Of a DNA stretch of 64,000 nt, positions 36,590 through 47,912 are shown piece by piece. Source of the stretch: Moringa oleifera (lineage: Eukaryota > Streptophyta > Magnoliopsida > Brassicales > Moringaceae); assembly GCA_021397835.1 (NCBI GenBank), contig JAJFZO010000087.1, forward strand, positions 124,001 through 188,000, in the 5' to 3' direction. Under the pieces are notes generated by a model. That model did no database searches, was not told the DNA's origin, and saw nothing but the letters and a program-made list of their open reading frames with translations. Every line of letters starts with the position of its first letter. The stretch's first letter is position 1. The translations under genes and the position numbers were made by a program.

Positions 36590-37801
36590 ATGACAAACAA
36601 CAAGCCCGTCGTCAGGCCTCCCTTCAACAGGTCCGCTACCATGGATCTGCAGAAGCCTCTCTACAGGTCCTCTACCATGGATCTGCAGAAGCCTCTCTAC
36701 AGGTCCTCTACCATGGATCTGCCCAAGCCTCTCAACAGGATCGCCACCATGCCCAAGCCTCTCAACAGGTCCGCTGCCATGAATCATCCTATACCCCCCC
36801 ACCCGACAACATTGGCCCCCAGAAAGCCCCCTGTCATTGATTTTCCTACCTCCCCCCAGCTCATCTTGGGAGAAGAAATGATTCATTTCAGTCACCCACA
36901 ACACCCCATCGTCAAGGTTAACCTGCCCGATCTTTTCACCTGCGCTGGCTGCAAGGAGTACGGTTCAGGCTACAGATTCATATGCCAACACTGCAACTAT
37001 CAGCTCCATGACTTTTGTGCCTTGGCTCCTGCAGCTCTTAAGAACCATCCCTTCCACTATCAACACCAACTCTCATTCTATTCCAAGCCTGGTGAGTATT
37101 CTTCTTTTTTTCTCTGATACCCAGACAAGATTCTTAATGCTTAAAGGCCAAAAGGGAGATCATTGCCATGTTAACATGGATGCCCTTAGTTTTTTCACGG
37201 TTTAAAACAGTTTTTGAAGATTTCGACTTCTCCTGCAGTGCATACCGTTAGTATTGTTCTCGGTAAGCTCAGTAGTGACTCTTTCTTCTTCTAAATTCTT
37301 CATATAGTTAAAGGCGGAATCATGAAGTCAAAGTGTGATATCTGTGGCAAGCCCACCAAAGGCTATGGCTTCAGATGCAGCGCTTGCGGTGATTTCCAGA
37401 TGCACCCCTGCTGTGCTATGCTGTCGCCAGAGGTGAAATTCCCGGACGTCCATCCACATACACTTAAGCTCGTTCCTGGGGCGGCATCGTCCAATTCCAA
37501 CGGGGACCCTGGATTTGTTTGCGGTGAGTGCAAGAGGAAGAGATCGGGCCGAGTATACCGTTGCACAGTCTGCGATTACCATCTGCATGCAGTTTGCGCC
37601 AAGCCCATGGTTAACGGGCTTCACGCTAACGGCATCAGAGGCCTCGAGAAGCCGAGCATGCTGGGCACTGCAGCCCGGCTGGCTTCTCAGGTTGTGATAG
37701 AGTTCATAGGGGGACTGATGGAGGGGCTGGGTGAAGGCGTTGGAGAAGTTCTCGTTCAGAGTGTAACCAGAGGAAAAGTCAGCAGTAGCAATAGATATTA
37801 A
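36590..37801 (+). CDS. DC1 (Cys/His-rich C1) domain protein
   Basis: Plant DC1 proteins carry zinc-binding C1-like modules; many respond to hormones or pathogens and their ligands are mostly unknown. Exons 36590-37091 and 37308-37801 join in phase (G/TT) to 331 residues, with donor GTGAGT and acceptor CATATAG. Residues 14-60 are imperfect 12-residue tandem repeats of the type RSSTMDLQKPLY. A first DC1 module lies at about 102-147 (HPIVKVNLPDLFTCAGCKEY, then FICQHCNYQLHDFC). A second starts at KCDICGKPTKGYGFRCSACG and MHPCC. A third has HPHTLKL, FVCGECKRKRSGRVYRC and CDYHLHAVCAK. The C-terminal 50 residues are glycine-rich with GGLMEGLGEGVGEV. It resembles At1g20990 by content and neighbourhood. 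Confidence 0.92.
36629..36766 (+). repeat. In-frame 36-bp tandem repeats in the DC1-gene first exon
   Basis: Three 36-bp units (36629-36664, 36665-36700 and 36701-36736) are followed by a 30-bp shortened unit (36737-36766). They encode RSATMDLQKPLY, RSSTMDLQKPLY, RSSTMDLPKPLN and RIATMPKPLN. The second and third units are nearly identical in DNA, so the expansion is recent. Confidence 0.9.
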
Positions 37802-40800
37802 TAAGCAGGGTTAGGTCTTAGCTTGTTCCCGACCAGGTTGCAGATATGTTATATGAAATCAAGTTTGGTGTGTACTGTTTAAAATTAAAACATCCTAGTA
37901 TATATGTTATATCTTGATTATTTTATGTTGCTTATGGGCAGGAGATGGGAAATCAACATGAACTAGGGCTGCCCAGTTTGTCAATTTCATCTGTAACTTA
38001 GGAAAATTGTTGTAATATAATTATTGAATATTCACTGTTGGATGACCAAGATGAACTCTTTTTCACATTCATATGCAAGATTTGCATAATCAATGCGACA
38101 TGAACAGTGTTTGCTCCGGTGCCAGTGTGATGAGATGTCAAGATGTAAGTGCATGTCAACAACTGCATGCAGGCAACTCACATTTGCATCACAAACTCTT
38201 GCCCTTAGCACGAGGCTTCTGCCTTCTAAAATCTGTCGGGGTGTTTAATTTAGGAAGAAAACAGAGATGGTAGAATAGAAAACATTCCTGTCAATACCAC
38301 CAGAGAAGGATTGCAAAGTAACTTGTAATTCAGATATATGTAGTTTGTAAGTTGATCTAATGATAGGTCATAGTAATTATATCAATCTGAACTAATAAAT
38401 ATTTCAGTGTGGATATAGTGATGAGAAGTAAGTGTATAATCTAAGCTGGTAAATCGAAATGCATCAAAATTGCAGGAAAAGTTGTCTAGAAAAGTAGTCT
38501 ATTGTATTGAGGAAAAGGTGGAAAGTGAACTGTCGTTGGCATCCAGAAAGAAAAAAATAAAGAAAGAAGTTAGTGTGATGAGACCCACCACTTGATTGAG
38601 AATCAATCTGACTTGAACAACTTAATTTATCTAGGCTTCAATCCGTGTCAATCTATGTATTATTTAGTAAGGACGCCATTGCATGCAGAAATCCTTTGTT
38701 CCTTATCTCTTCTGTATGTGAATAACCTTCGAACAATATGGTATCTAAATTTTGATACCAATACTTAGAGGTCTCCAACTGTTAAGATAAACCCACTTGT
38801 TAATTTCAAGTTTACGGCATAATAATTCTTCTGATTGATTCTTTTCTCTTACCCAATGATAGAAAGCGTTTAAAATTAGTGCAGGTGATATGGATTTTCA
38901 ACATGGTGTATGGTGCTCCCAAGTTTTCGGTTGGAAAAGTTGGGTTTCACAAGTTGGCTATGGGGTTTCGCCATCAAAGTGGTGGAAAGATATTCGAGTG
39001 GTCTGCATGGGGATCCCATTGCTATGTGTTGTCATGAGAATTGGGTGTTTCTGATGCAGACATCACATCTGCTGCAAAGGTTCTGCTCTGATAATATCAT
39101 GTTATGCTCTGCTAATCAATTTACACCAAGTGGTTCTCTCGCAAGTCTTTTCCTTACCAGAGAGATTCCAGAAACTTCCCTCCTTGGTCGGTCAGGAGAA
39201 CAATAATTGCCCCAGCATTCTTATCCGTTATTTTGATTTGATCTAATTTACAATCACGTGACATGATTTTCATTGGCATAAACAGCAGATTGTGACAAGA
39301 TTAGCTAAAACGTGTGAACAATTAGCAATCGCCAATGCTTCTCTGACTGAACAAAGACATGGTCCCTCTATACTGTTAGACTTGGTGGAATTGCCAATTT
39401 GAGATTCTGATTGGTGTTTCCTGTGAAGTTGTTAATCCTTCATGGGTCACTTTGACAGTTTCAACTCATTTCCACGCATCTTCTGCTTGCAGGTAACAGC
39501 CACAAGCACAACTGCAGAGTTGACAAGGAGAGCTTCAAGCTCCACAGGTTCATTAGCATCTTTCTCTCTCTGTTTTCTTTCGTATTCTGCAGGTTTATTT
39601 TGCTGATTTTTTTTTTCTTTTTTAAGAAGTCCAGTTTCCTCCTCCCATTTTTATTTCCAGTAATACTAAATTTCTCTCTACCACCCTGATATCCTAATTA
39701 AAAATTCAGATGATCTTTCCAGCACAAGAAAGGGAAGCTTATATATCATTTCCTTATATTGAACTACCTCTGTTCCTGCTGCAAATGTTTTTCTTTCTTC
39801 TCCTTCTGGCATCAGTAAAACTTACAAGCAAACCTTATAATCAGGACTTGCCCAGTCGTAGACAAGCAATTACATCTATAACGAAATTTGGATCTTGCTG
39901 TGTCACCCATTTCTCTATAGAGATCAGACCATTACTGCCTCATCAAAACTTGATATTTTCATGACCACTCTTGCCATATTTGCTTGTATTGTGACAGACT
40001 GACTTCCTAATTGATGCCTGTCTCAAACTATCAAAACACTTTCTGACACTTAAAAGTTGTTTGGAGTTATTCAATTCTTTAGACAGCAAACAAAATCTAG
40101 ACCAACATAGTTACCTCCATTGATGCAATACATGCTTTTTTGCCTTCTTGCATTTCTGGTGGAAAGACCACTTCCTCCCAATCATTTCTGCTAATCGACA
40201 ATTCCCTCCCGCATGATCAGCAGATGGTTCTTAACTTACATCAGTTGCAGTTGCAGTTGCAGTTGCAATTGCAGGAGATTTTCAGAGAGATTTCCAACAA
40301 ATCTGCTTTTTGACCAAGAATAGGAAAGATAAAGACATACATAGATTGGCTGGCAAAACTTCAGAATGGCTCCACCTCAGACAGAAACAGATCTCAATTG
40401 AGAAAGAGGATCCTCTTATTTTAATTATGCTTCAACAAATATTTCACTATCCACTTTAGTCCTATAAATGATCTCTTAGAATCAACTTTACAATGACAAA
40501 AAATACAACCACATAAATTAACTAACCTAATCTTTCTCAAATAGTTTCAAATCCTTCGGGTTAACTTCTCAGTTTCCCTAAAGGTCTTGCACTATTCACC
40601 CCTTGTTTCTGCCACAAAGACTTCACACTTCTCTTGAATGCTTCCAACTTCTGCAGTATCGACTCCCCTTCTAACCAACAAACTGGGAGACTCTACAAGG
40701 TCTTTACAATCTGTAGAGTTTCGTCACCCAAAATATTTCACCTATACTCAAAGAAAATTGGTTAAAAGAGAGCAGCTGTTTCCGTTCATAAGAAGTAATG

Positions 40801-40992
40801 TGCATCTGAATCAGAATGGTGCACCCAGCACACCTATCAAGCCCTATATTCCTGTTTCTGTGATTATTTCTTTTAGATCATTTTCCCTCCATCAAAAATT
40901 GCATCTGTGAGAAACAAGACACCCATATGCATCTACCTGCTTTTAGCTGGTTACTTCCTTCCCTTTTCATATCCCCAATATACTTCAGTCCA
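37802..40992. other. Intergenic between the convergent DC1 and SPL14-like genes
   Basis: About 3.2 kb lies between the ends of two convergent genes. No supported coding sequence is present. A GTTGCA-type hexamer array is at 40242-40274. Frames near 38910-39206 and 39710-39964 start with ATG but have no recognisable domain. Confidence 0.5.
40242..40274. repeat. CAGTTG hexamer tandem repeat
   Basis: About five copies of the hexamer CAGTTG, the last one altered to CAATTG, lie in the region between the convergent DC1 and SPL14-like genes. Confidence 0.85.
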
Positions 40993-43900
40993 CTAAATCG
41001 TGCCATAACTCATATTCTCCCATTTAAAGGGAGCAACTAGGCCAACATCTGGCAAGCCTCGCAAGAACAGACAGACACAAACACAGACTGCAGCAACGGC
41101 AAGCATTGAATGAACATAGGGGCGGTGAAGCAATCCATGTGAACCTGGAACCCTCCTGTTGTACTTTGTTGCCACAATTGCACATCTGGCACAAGATCTT
41201 GTCAACTGTGAACTCATTGCATGTACCTGCTCCAATGTCAACCCAGACTGCTCTATCTCATCTCTGATGGTCATAGAGACTTGGCTGTTTCTTCTATCAG
41301 CAAGTTTGCGAGCCACCAACTTGTTATAAGAGAGGTTATTTCTCATCAAGGCATAATCATACGGAGATTGTCCACTCGCATCTAGAAGAGAATTCCAAGA
41401 GGATAGTCCAATCTAAAGAAAGGCAAAGCAAAAACATAAGAACACAAGAGGATAGTCCAATCTAAAGAAGGTAAGAGCGCACACAGAGCATGCAAATTTT
41501 AAGATGGCTGAACAAGTTTTGCTCTGAAGGAAGATATTGTCCCAAAATACTGCTACAAAGGTGGGCAGGTCATCAGAGTATAAACCCCCAACCCATGGTC
41601 CCAAATCCCAAATCCCAAATCCCAAGACCCACTTGACCTCTATGAAAGAAAAATTAAAAGAAAAGAAAACAAAAGAAAAGAAAATATGGCGAAAAGGAAG
41701 CAAATGAACTCAATCTCAGTAGCAGTCCCAACAGGCACAGTGCAGCCATTTCCATAATTATTCAGGAAAAGAAAATACTTTTCTAAGTTTTAGAAGTTTC
41801 AGTTTACTGGAGGCCAAAATTGGACTTGAGAGAAGCTGATACTTGCTATGAAGTTGAAACAAGGGAAGAAAAAACCATTTTCTTTTTCTTTTGTTTTTTC
41901 TGAAGAAAGAAATAATAAAATACCTCTTGTGGATCATTTGTCAAAGCATCTATCATATCATCTGAATCTGAGGTACAAGCAGCCAAATGCAATGGTGTAA
42001 TACCGCCAGGTCCCACAAGATTTGGGGGGAATATATATTTCTTAGAAGTAGCATCACCAATACTTATGGAATAATGAATGAGCAAATCAGCCAGCTTCTT
42101 GCATCTCCTTTTAACGGCCCGGTTCAACAGCTGGATCTCGGCCAGTGTATCCAATGACTCCCTTGATAAGCCATTCACATTCAAGTTTCTCTCTACCAGC
42201 ATGTCCAGTATTACTTTGACCAAAGCACAACAGTCCCTTTCAACTGAGAACACCAGTAAGAATTTGAAGCGGCTGAGAGAGTAGTCACATCCCTCAGGAA
42301 TGGAAGAGGTCCTCTTCCTCTGGAAAAGCCATCCTAGTTCATTCAAGAAGTGCAGGACTCCCTCTCTTGATCTTGGTCGACCAAAATCATGAGTCTGTTC
42401 TTCTGAAATGACATCACATGCTTGAGATTCTACATCCAATTCAGATTCAAGGAGCCTCAACTCTTCACAGATGGTAGCATCAGCGATTATCACAGGAAAA
42501 CCATTGCCCTTGAAACCATTTTCCACCTGCCCAAAAGTCAGGTACAACTTTAGAATTTCTACAACATAGGCTTCAGCAAATGAAGCAATTATATCCAAAG
42601 TCCTACCTCAATGAAACAGCGGCCTAAAACACCAGGGCATGCACCCTGGATTTTGAAACCACCTAACCTAATCTCGTCATATATGGCTCCTCTATTTGTT
42701 GATCCTGCAACTTCCATTGTTGTGTAGCCACCCATATATCCGCAATGGATCCTGCAGAGATTGTAACTTAATATTTAAGAAAAAGAAACAAATGGAAGCA
42801 TACAAGAATTACCCCTTGCCGCCCCTACCCCTGTTGCAGAAAAGAAGGGGAAGGGGGGGGGGGGGGGGGGGGGGGGGGGGACCAAAAAACAAAAGAAAAA
42901 GCATGACACTATCAGCTTACTTGGTGCCATGATTAGTCAAATTTCTACCCCTTAACAAAAGTGTGGTCTTTTGCCCACCCACAACTGCCAAAGGGGATAC
43001 TGAGATCAGCTCAGGGGAACTCCAAGTTCTCCAAGATTTGCACAGACGAATCTTTCCTGAAGATTGATTTCATTACAAAGATAAAATAGTTATAACCACA
43101 GCAGAATAATACTAACTCCCACTCACATCAATCATTCAGTTATGGCCATCTTCCTTTTTATTGATCAGGATTCAATAAAATATAAATTATACACCAACAA
43201 ACAATACATTCAAAAACAGCTTGTAACTAAAGAGAGGTCAAAAGCACCATTCCATCAGTACGCACCTTCCCTATGGGATGCTAATTTTCTGCCAGTATGA
43301 ACCAAAAATCTTGCTTTTCTCCAAAAATCTAATTCTGAATCTTGAAGCAAGCAATTAACGCGTTGAAGCAAGTTCCCTTCAAGCTGAAAAAACCACATAC
43401 ACCCTGCAAGTGGTCAGCACAAAGCTGAGATTGTAAACCCATCCATTCATTATTAGTAGTTCACTCACTTGTTCCCAAGCAGCAGAAGACATCAAGACAT
43501 AAATTGATAAAACCACACAGCCAGGTCTAATGTAGCTCTCCATTTCTGATGGACTACTAGAAAGCCAATTGTAGATCTGAAATAAGTGAAGTAATAGTCA
43601 GGATTAGGATTCCCTAGAGTGAAAGCAACCAGTTTTAGGTATTTGTGCAAATAACAAGTCAATAAACCTAAACTCATCACCTGCGCCCGAAGTGTGCCAG
43701 GGAAATGACTGGGATCCTTATCAAACAGTTTAAAAATTATTCGCCCAGTGCGGTCCTGCATAGGAGCCATGGAACAATCTGGTTAACAAACTTCTACAAA
43801 CAAACTGCAGAAGAGGAAGTTAAAATTTCATCAGAAATCCTGAAAATGATAGTATAACTACCTGAGCATCAGAATTCAAGCTAGAAGGTGAATGGTCAGA

Positions 43901-45810
43901 CCCAGAAGAAGAAGTGTACCCAGCATGATATGGAAAACTTTGAAAAGAGCCATTATCAGCCCCCTTACTTGACCCGCCAAAGAGTTCAAGAGGCATAGAA
44001 CCACGAGTCCTGCTACCTTCAACATTCATATTAACCTCTCTGGTAATTGACATCTTTTCAGACCTTACTGTTTCAGTTGTGACCTGCATTGGCAGCCACT
44101 TCTGCACAGCAGGAGATGAAGACGGAGACCTCTCCTCTGTGGGATTACTGCTGTCAGAAGAGAAATACTTCCTCGAAGATGCCAGTTTTGGTGGGCTGTC
44201 ATCCTCAGTGGAAGAGCTAAACAGCTGTAGCTGTAAATTAGATCTAGTCTCTTGAACCTGGCAAACTGAATCTTCAACAGGAGACTGATAACTGCTACTA
44301 CTTCTCTCCCCTCCTACTGAAGGGAATTCTAGACTTTTTCTTTCCAAAGTGACAGTGGCTGCCTGTTCAGGGGTCGTCAACCCAGTCTTCTCACTGTCAC
44401 TGCTTTGGCTTCTTCTCTGAGATAGAATTGCAAGGGCATCGGGAGAAGAAGCAGCTAGAGTGGCTGAAAGAACAGCAAGCAAGTCCATGGTTGACGGGGA
44501 TGTTCCATTCATTTCATTTCGGTGGTTTGACAAAGGCTGCTCTGGATTTTTCTTCGATAAACTTCCCAAATTGTGCAACTTAGTAGCGAGGTCCACTGGC
44601 AGAGGTAATGAATTTATCTTACTGAGAATTTGAAGGAGTTGATCTTTATCTGGTACAGAGGAGCAATTGATACTCTTATCCTCGTTTTGCCCTGAAGTTT
44701 GTAAAAGGTAAGTTTCGGCATAATATCAAGAGATGAATGGAGAAAAAGTACAGTTATGACAGCACCTTTACCTTGTGCTCGAGCTAAGGTTGTCAGCAAA
44801 TTAACAAGATCCATATTTCCGTTGGTAGTGTTATCTCGGTTTCCAGGGAGCAACAACCGTGAGGTAACATCCTCTGGCTGGGTTTTCCTCCTCCGCCGGT
44901 TATGGCCAGCAAGTCTCCTCCTACAACTTCTCTTCCCCTCATCAAATTCTGAGAGAGGGTGAAACCTGCAGAAAAGAAATGCATGATTTAATGTAATTTC
45001 AAGCAGAGAGACCCAACTTCACCCCAGCTTGCATTTAACAAGCCAAATAGTCTTCCTGAAATAAGTGCTGCTAATTTGCTATCATTTGAATTTGAGTTGT
45101 TCCAATAAGATTACCATTGGATGGGAATTTAGATGGCAGTGAGAAAGGATCGCGCAAGTGAAAGAAACAAGGGGGTACCTGCTGCACTGCTGGCAGAACC
45201 TCTGCATCTGCTTCCCCACGAGAGCTTTAGTAGCCTTGCTGTGAATTTCACACACCTTATGTCGCCGATGATAGTCCTTTGCAGTAGACAGATCTTCCTT
45301 ACAGTTATCCACCTGACACCTTGGATAATTCCCACTGCCTGGAGATCCCGAGCGGACCCTCTTGTTGGGCCTGGAAACGGGCTCCTCCACAGAGGTCAAG
45401 CCACCGCCCAGATTCAACTGGAGGCTTTCATCTTCTTCAGTCACAACTGCGTTCTTCTTTAAAGTCAACGCGTTGTTCCCATCTCCACCAGCATAGCCTT
45501 TGCTCCTTCTCTGGTCCGTCGTGGTGTTATTTCCGAGCCGAAGAATCTCTGAGTCCAAGGGTTTGGCAACGAATCTGACGCTGTCCCAGTCCCATACCTT
45601 AGGGTTCCAGTTGTCCGTGGCAGAGACGAACCGCTGCTGTAGCTGCAGGGGCGGCGGCTGCGACTGCGAAGACAGCTGCTGGTGGTGGAAATTTGGGTTG
45701 TGGTAAGAAAGATCGCGCTTTCTTCCCATGGGAACTGCTTCACGGAATCTACTAGAAAGCGTTTGGTGGATGAAGATGGGAGGAGCCACTTGCGTACCTA
45801 CCTCCTCCAT
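40993..45810 (-). CDS. SPL14: SBP-box transcription factor, SPL14-like
   Basis: This is a large SQUAMOSA-promoter-binding-like factor of the SPL1/12/14/16 clade. AtSPL14 affects plant architecture and fumonisin B1 sensitivity. Coding exons: 45810-45179, 44965-44772, 44691-43862, 43755-43681, 43576-43469, 43383-43266, 43056-42921, 42751-42607, 42526-41924 and 41412-40993. All close in phase to 1,086 residues. The SBP zinc domain spans about 162-238 ([54 protein letters not shown]) and ends in the nuclear signal [17 protein letters not shown]. An EAR-like LQLNLGG lies at about 130. Ankyrin-type repeats ([24 protein letters not shown]) and a hydrophobic segment ([15 protein letters not shown]) lie near the C-terminus. 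The ATG at 45810 is the first in frame. A 5' leader intron (45918-46158) is likely. Confidence 0.95.
41396..41469. repeat. 25-bp direct repeat around the last SPL14 splice acceptor
   Basis: The units 41396-41420 and 41445-41469 are identical over 25 bp, with a 49-bp period. The unit contains the exon-10 acceptor TTTAG and the first exon codons, so the intron carries a second perfect copy of the acceptor 49 bp upstream in transcript order. Confidence 0.9.
42853..42880. repeat. Homopolymer of 28 G in SPL14 intron 7
   Basis: A G run, preceded by AAGGGGAA, lies inside the short 169-bp intron 42752-42920. On the SPL14 sense strand it is poly-C starting about 40 nt after the donor. Exact length is uncertain because such tracts are error-prone. 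Confidence 0.9.
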
Positions 45811-46755
45811 GTCTTTTTCTCTTGTCAATTTCAAGTCTCACAAAAACCTAATAAGAAAAATAGGGCCAAGGGAAAAGATCAATTTTCTGTTTTTTGTTTC
45901 CCCAATAGATGAGTGCTCTGAGATGAATCAACTCGAAAAATGAAAAGAAGGAAACCCATAGCAGAAGGCAGCCGGCAAAGGGCAAAACTGTGAAGTGGAT
46001 ATGAAATGTTATGTCTTTACCAAACTCGATAACAGTGGGCAGCAGACAGAGAGATCACGCAAAGATTGAGCTAATTAAAATTGAGAGAGTAGGAAGCAGA
46101 TAATTAACGAAGAGTAACTGAATTTGGTGCATGAAAATAGCTAAATGAATTTACATACCTTAAAGAGGTGTAGAATCCGGCCACATCTCCTTCCTCCTAA
46201 AATAAGAAAAGCCGGGAAACAGAAAAAAGGGAAAAACCACAACTTTACATCAAGGAATCCCCCTCTTCGAAGTCAGATCTAAACCCCCTTTTATCCCACC
46301 GAAAATATATATATAAAAAAAAAAAGGAGAGAAGAAAGTCGGAGTGGTGAGCCGAAGAAGAGGCTTCCGCGTCTGGTAAAAAGCTCCGAGAACCGTGAAA
46401 CAGAAGAAAAAGAAGTAGAGATGAACGGATAGTGGAGGAGCAGTGGAAAGCGATCTGGGAAAGAAGGTGGAAACAGAAGAATGAAGAGGAGGTGGTGGTG
46501 GTGGTGGTGTCTGAATCTGCTAGAACTTTTACATTGTAACAAACTTTGGGCTGAGTGTTGGCATAAAGCGTAAATTGACGGAAGACTGGGGTCGGTGTTT
46601 AGGCCGGCCACGTACCAAGGAAGAATCCACGACTCTTCCTGTTTTCATTCACATTTTAGATTTTACAGTAACGCAAAACACAGTTAGTCTGTTAAAAAAA
46701 AAAAAGCTCTTTTTCCATTTCCGGCTTCCAACTCGCTAGCGCGGGTAGTCCTGCC

Positions 46756-46770
46756 CACGTGTGACACGTG
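46756..46770. promoter_or_regulatory. Paired G-boxes (CACGTG) upstream of SPL14
   Basis: Two palindromic CACGTG cores at 46756-46761 and 46765-46770 are separated by three bases, with ACACGTGTGAC-type flanks. G-boxes bind bZIP and bHLH factors such as HY5, PIF and ABF proteins. They lie about 950 bp above the SPL14 ATG and about 150 bp above the presumed leader exon. Confidence 0.6.
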
Positions 46771-47535
46771 TGACATGCGACCTTTCGATAGTGACACCCG
46801 GTTGTCATTTCTTTGTGTGGTTTCCAAATTAATCCAATCTTATCACGAGGCAGCGCCCCCTCTTTCTGTCTTTCGCATTTTTAAATTTAAAATATTGATG
46901 AGTTTGATTATATTTTTAATATTTTAATTTAATTTAATTTATATTTTAATTTAAATAATAATAATAAATTTATTTTAAAGTAAAATGATTTTGGATTCAT
47001 AATTTAAAAAAAAAAAATACATTTATTTTATGGAAAACTTAAATTAAAAGTAATAAATTTTTTATATTTATCTGAAATATTATTTATTTTTGATTCTTGA
47101 AGTTGAAAAGAAAAAAGGAAAATAATAATAACAAAGGTGTGTGATTGGGCTTAGGGGCAACCTTCATATTTTTTACATATCACTTTGATCTCTATAAATA
47201 TAAAAATAAGAACCAAGCGGGGTATATGAGAAGCATTATCATTGACTTTTTTTTTCTCTCTAAAAATATATATATAAAAATACAAAATCAAGATTTGAAA
47301 AAAAAGGAAGTCTTTGTGTATTTTTAATAATCTTGCAGTGAAGCAATTGAGAAGTTTTGGGATGATGGTCGGCTAATGAGTTCAATAAACTAAGGATAAA
47401 TAATTTTAATTATTAATTTTATTAAATTGTTTACTATTATAATTTATTTTTTTTTAAATTAACGATGGTGAAATGAAGAAAAGAGGATGGAATTAAAGCA
47501 GTGTGCGGTGGAGGGCAAAAGATGTAAATATGGAA

Positions 47536-47572
47536 GGGGGGTGGGGGTGGGGGTGGGGGTGGGGGTGGGGGG
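47536..47572. repeat. G-rich array G6T(G5T)4G6
   Basis: Six G runs of five or six bases are separated by single T residues. This matches the textbook parallel G-quadruplex pattern with one-base loops. It lies about 1 kb above the presumed SPL14 leader. Confidence 0.9.
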
Positions 47573-47895
47573 CGTGTTAGTTGTCGTTAGGGTCACGTAA
47601 AGTGAAATGCGGTCCACTTTGGGAGGGGGGGAAGTTAACGTGGCGTGCGTGATCCCTGCGGTGGCATCAAACCATTAACCAAGGTGGTCAAGTACAGTTT
47701 TGTCCCAATGCCTAGAGGATCCGGTGAGTTTTTCTTTGTACTTTTAGTTACAGCTATTTAAACTCCTAATAATAATAAAGGAGAAGAAATAGTTGTGGTG
47801 GTGGTGGTATCAGCTATGGTCCGGACATGACACTTTACAGTGGAGGTGCGGTTGGAACCAGCTGTGTGTACTGTGTACCATGCATCTGGTCTGGT

Positions 47896-47912
47896 GGGTG
47901 GGTGGGTGGGGG
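47896..47912. repeat. Second G-rich array, (G3T)3G5
   Basis: Four G runs separated by single T residues lie 330 bp beyond the first G-rich array. This is a further G-quadruplex candidate. A T21 tract follows at 47930-47950. Confidence 0.8.

Noticed and set aside
36443..36904. Antisense frame across the DC1 first exon with repeated GPVERL units
   Set aside because: It is the reverse complement of the in-frame 36-bp repeats, which lack stops on both strands. The plus-strand DC1 gene explains it.
38640..38830. Possible solo LTR fragment (sequence resembling ...ATATGGTATC...)
   Set aside because: No paired TG...CA ends, target duplication or retroelement coding sequence could be seen.
45811..45834. 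Earlier SPL14 start eight codons upstream
   Set aside because: The codon there is TTG. The first in-frame ATG is 45810, and the following MEEVGTQVA matches the SPL14 start.
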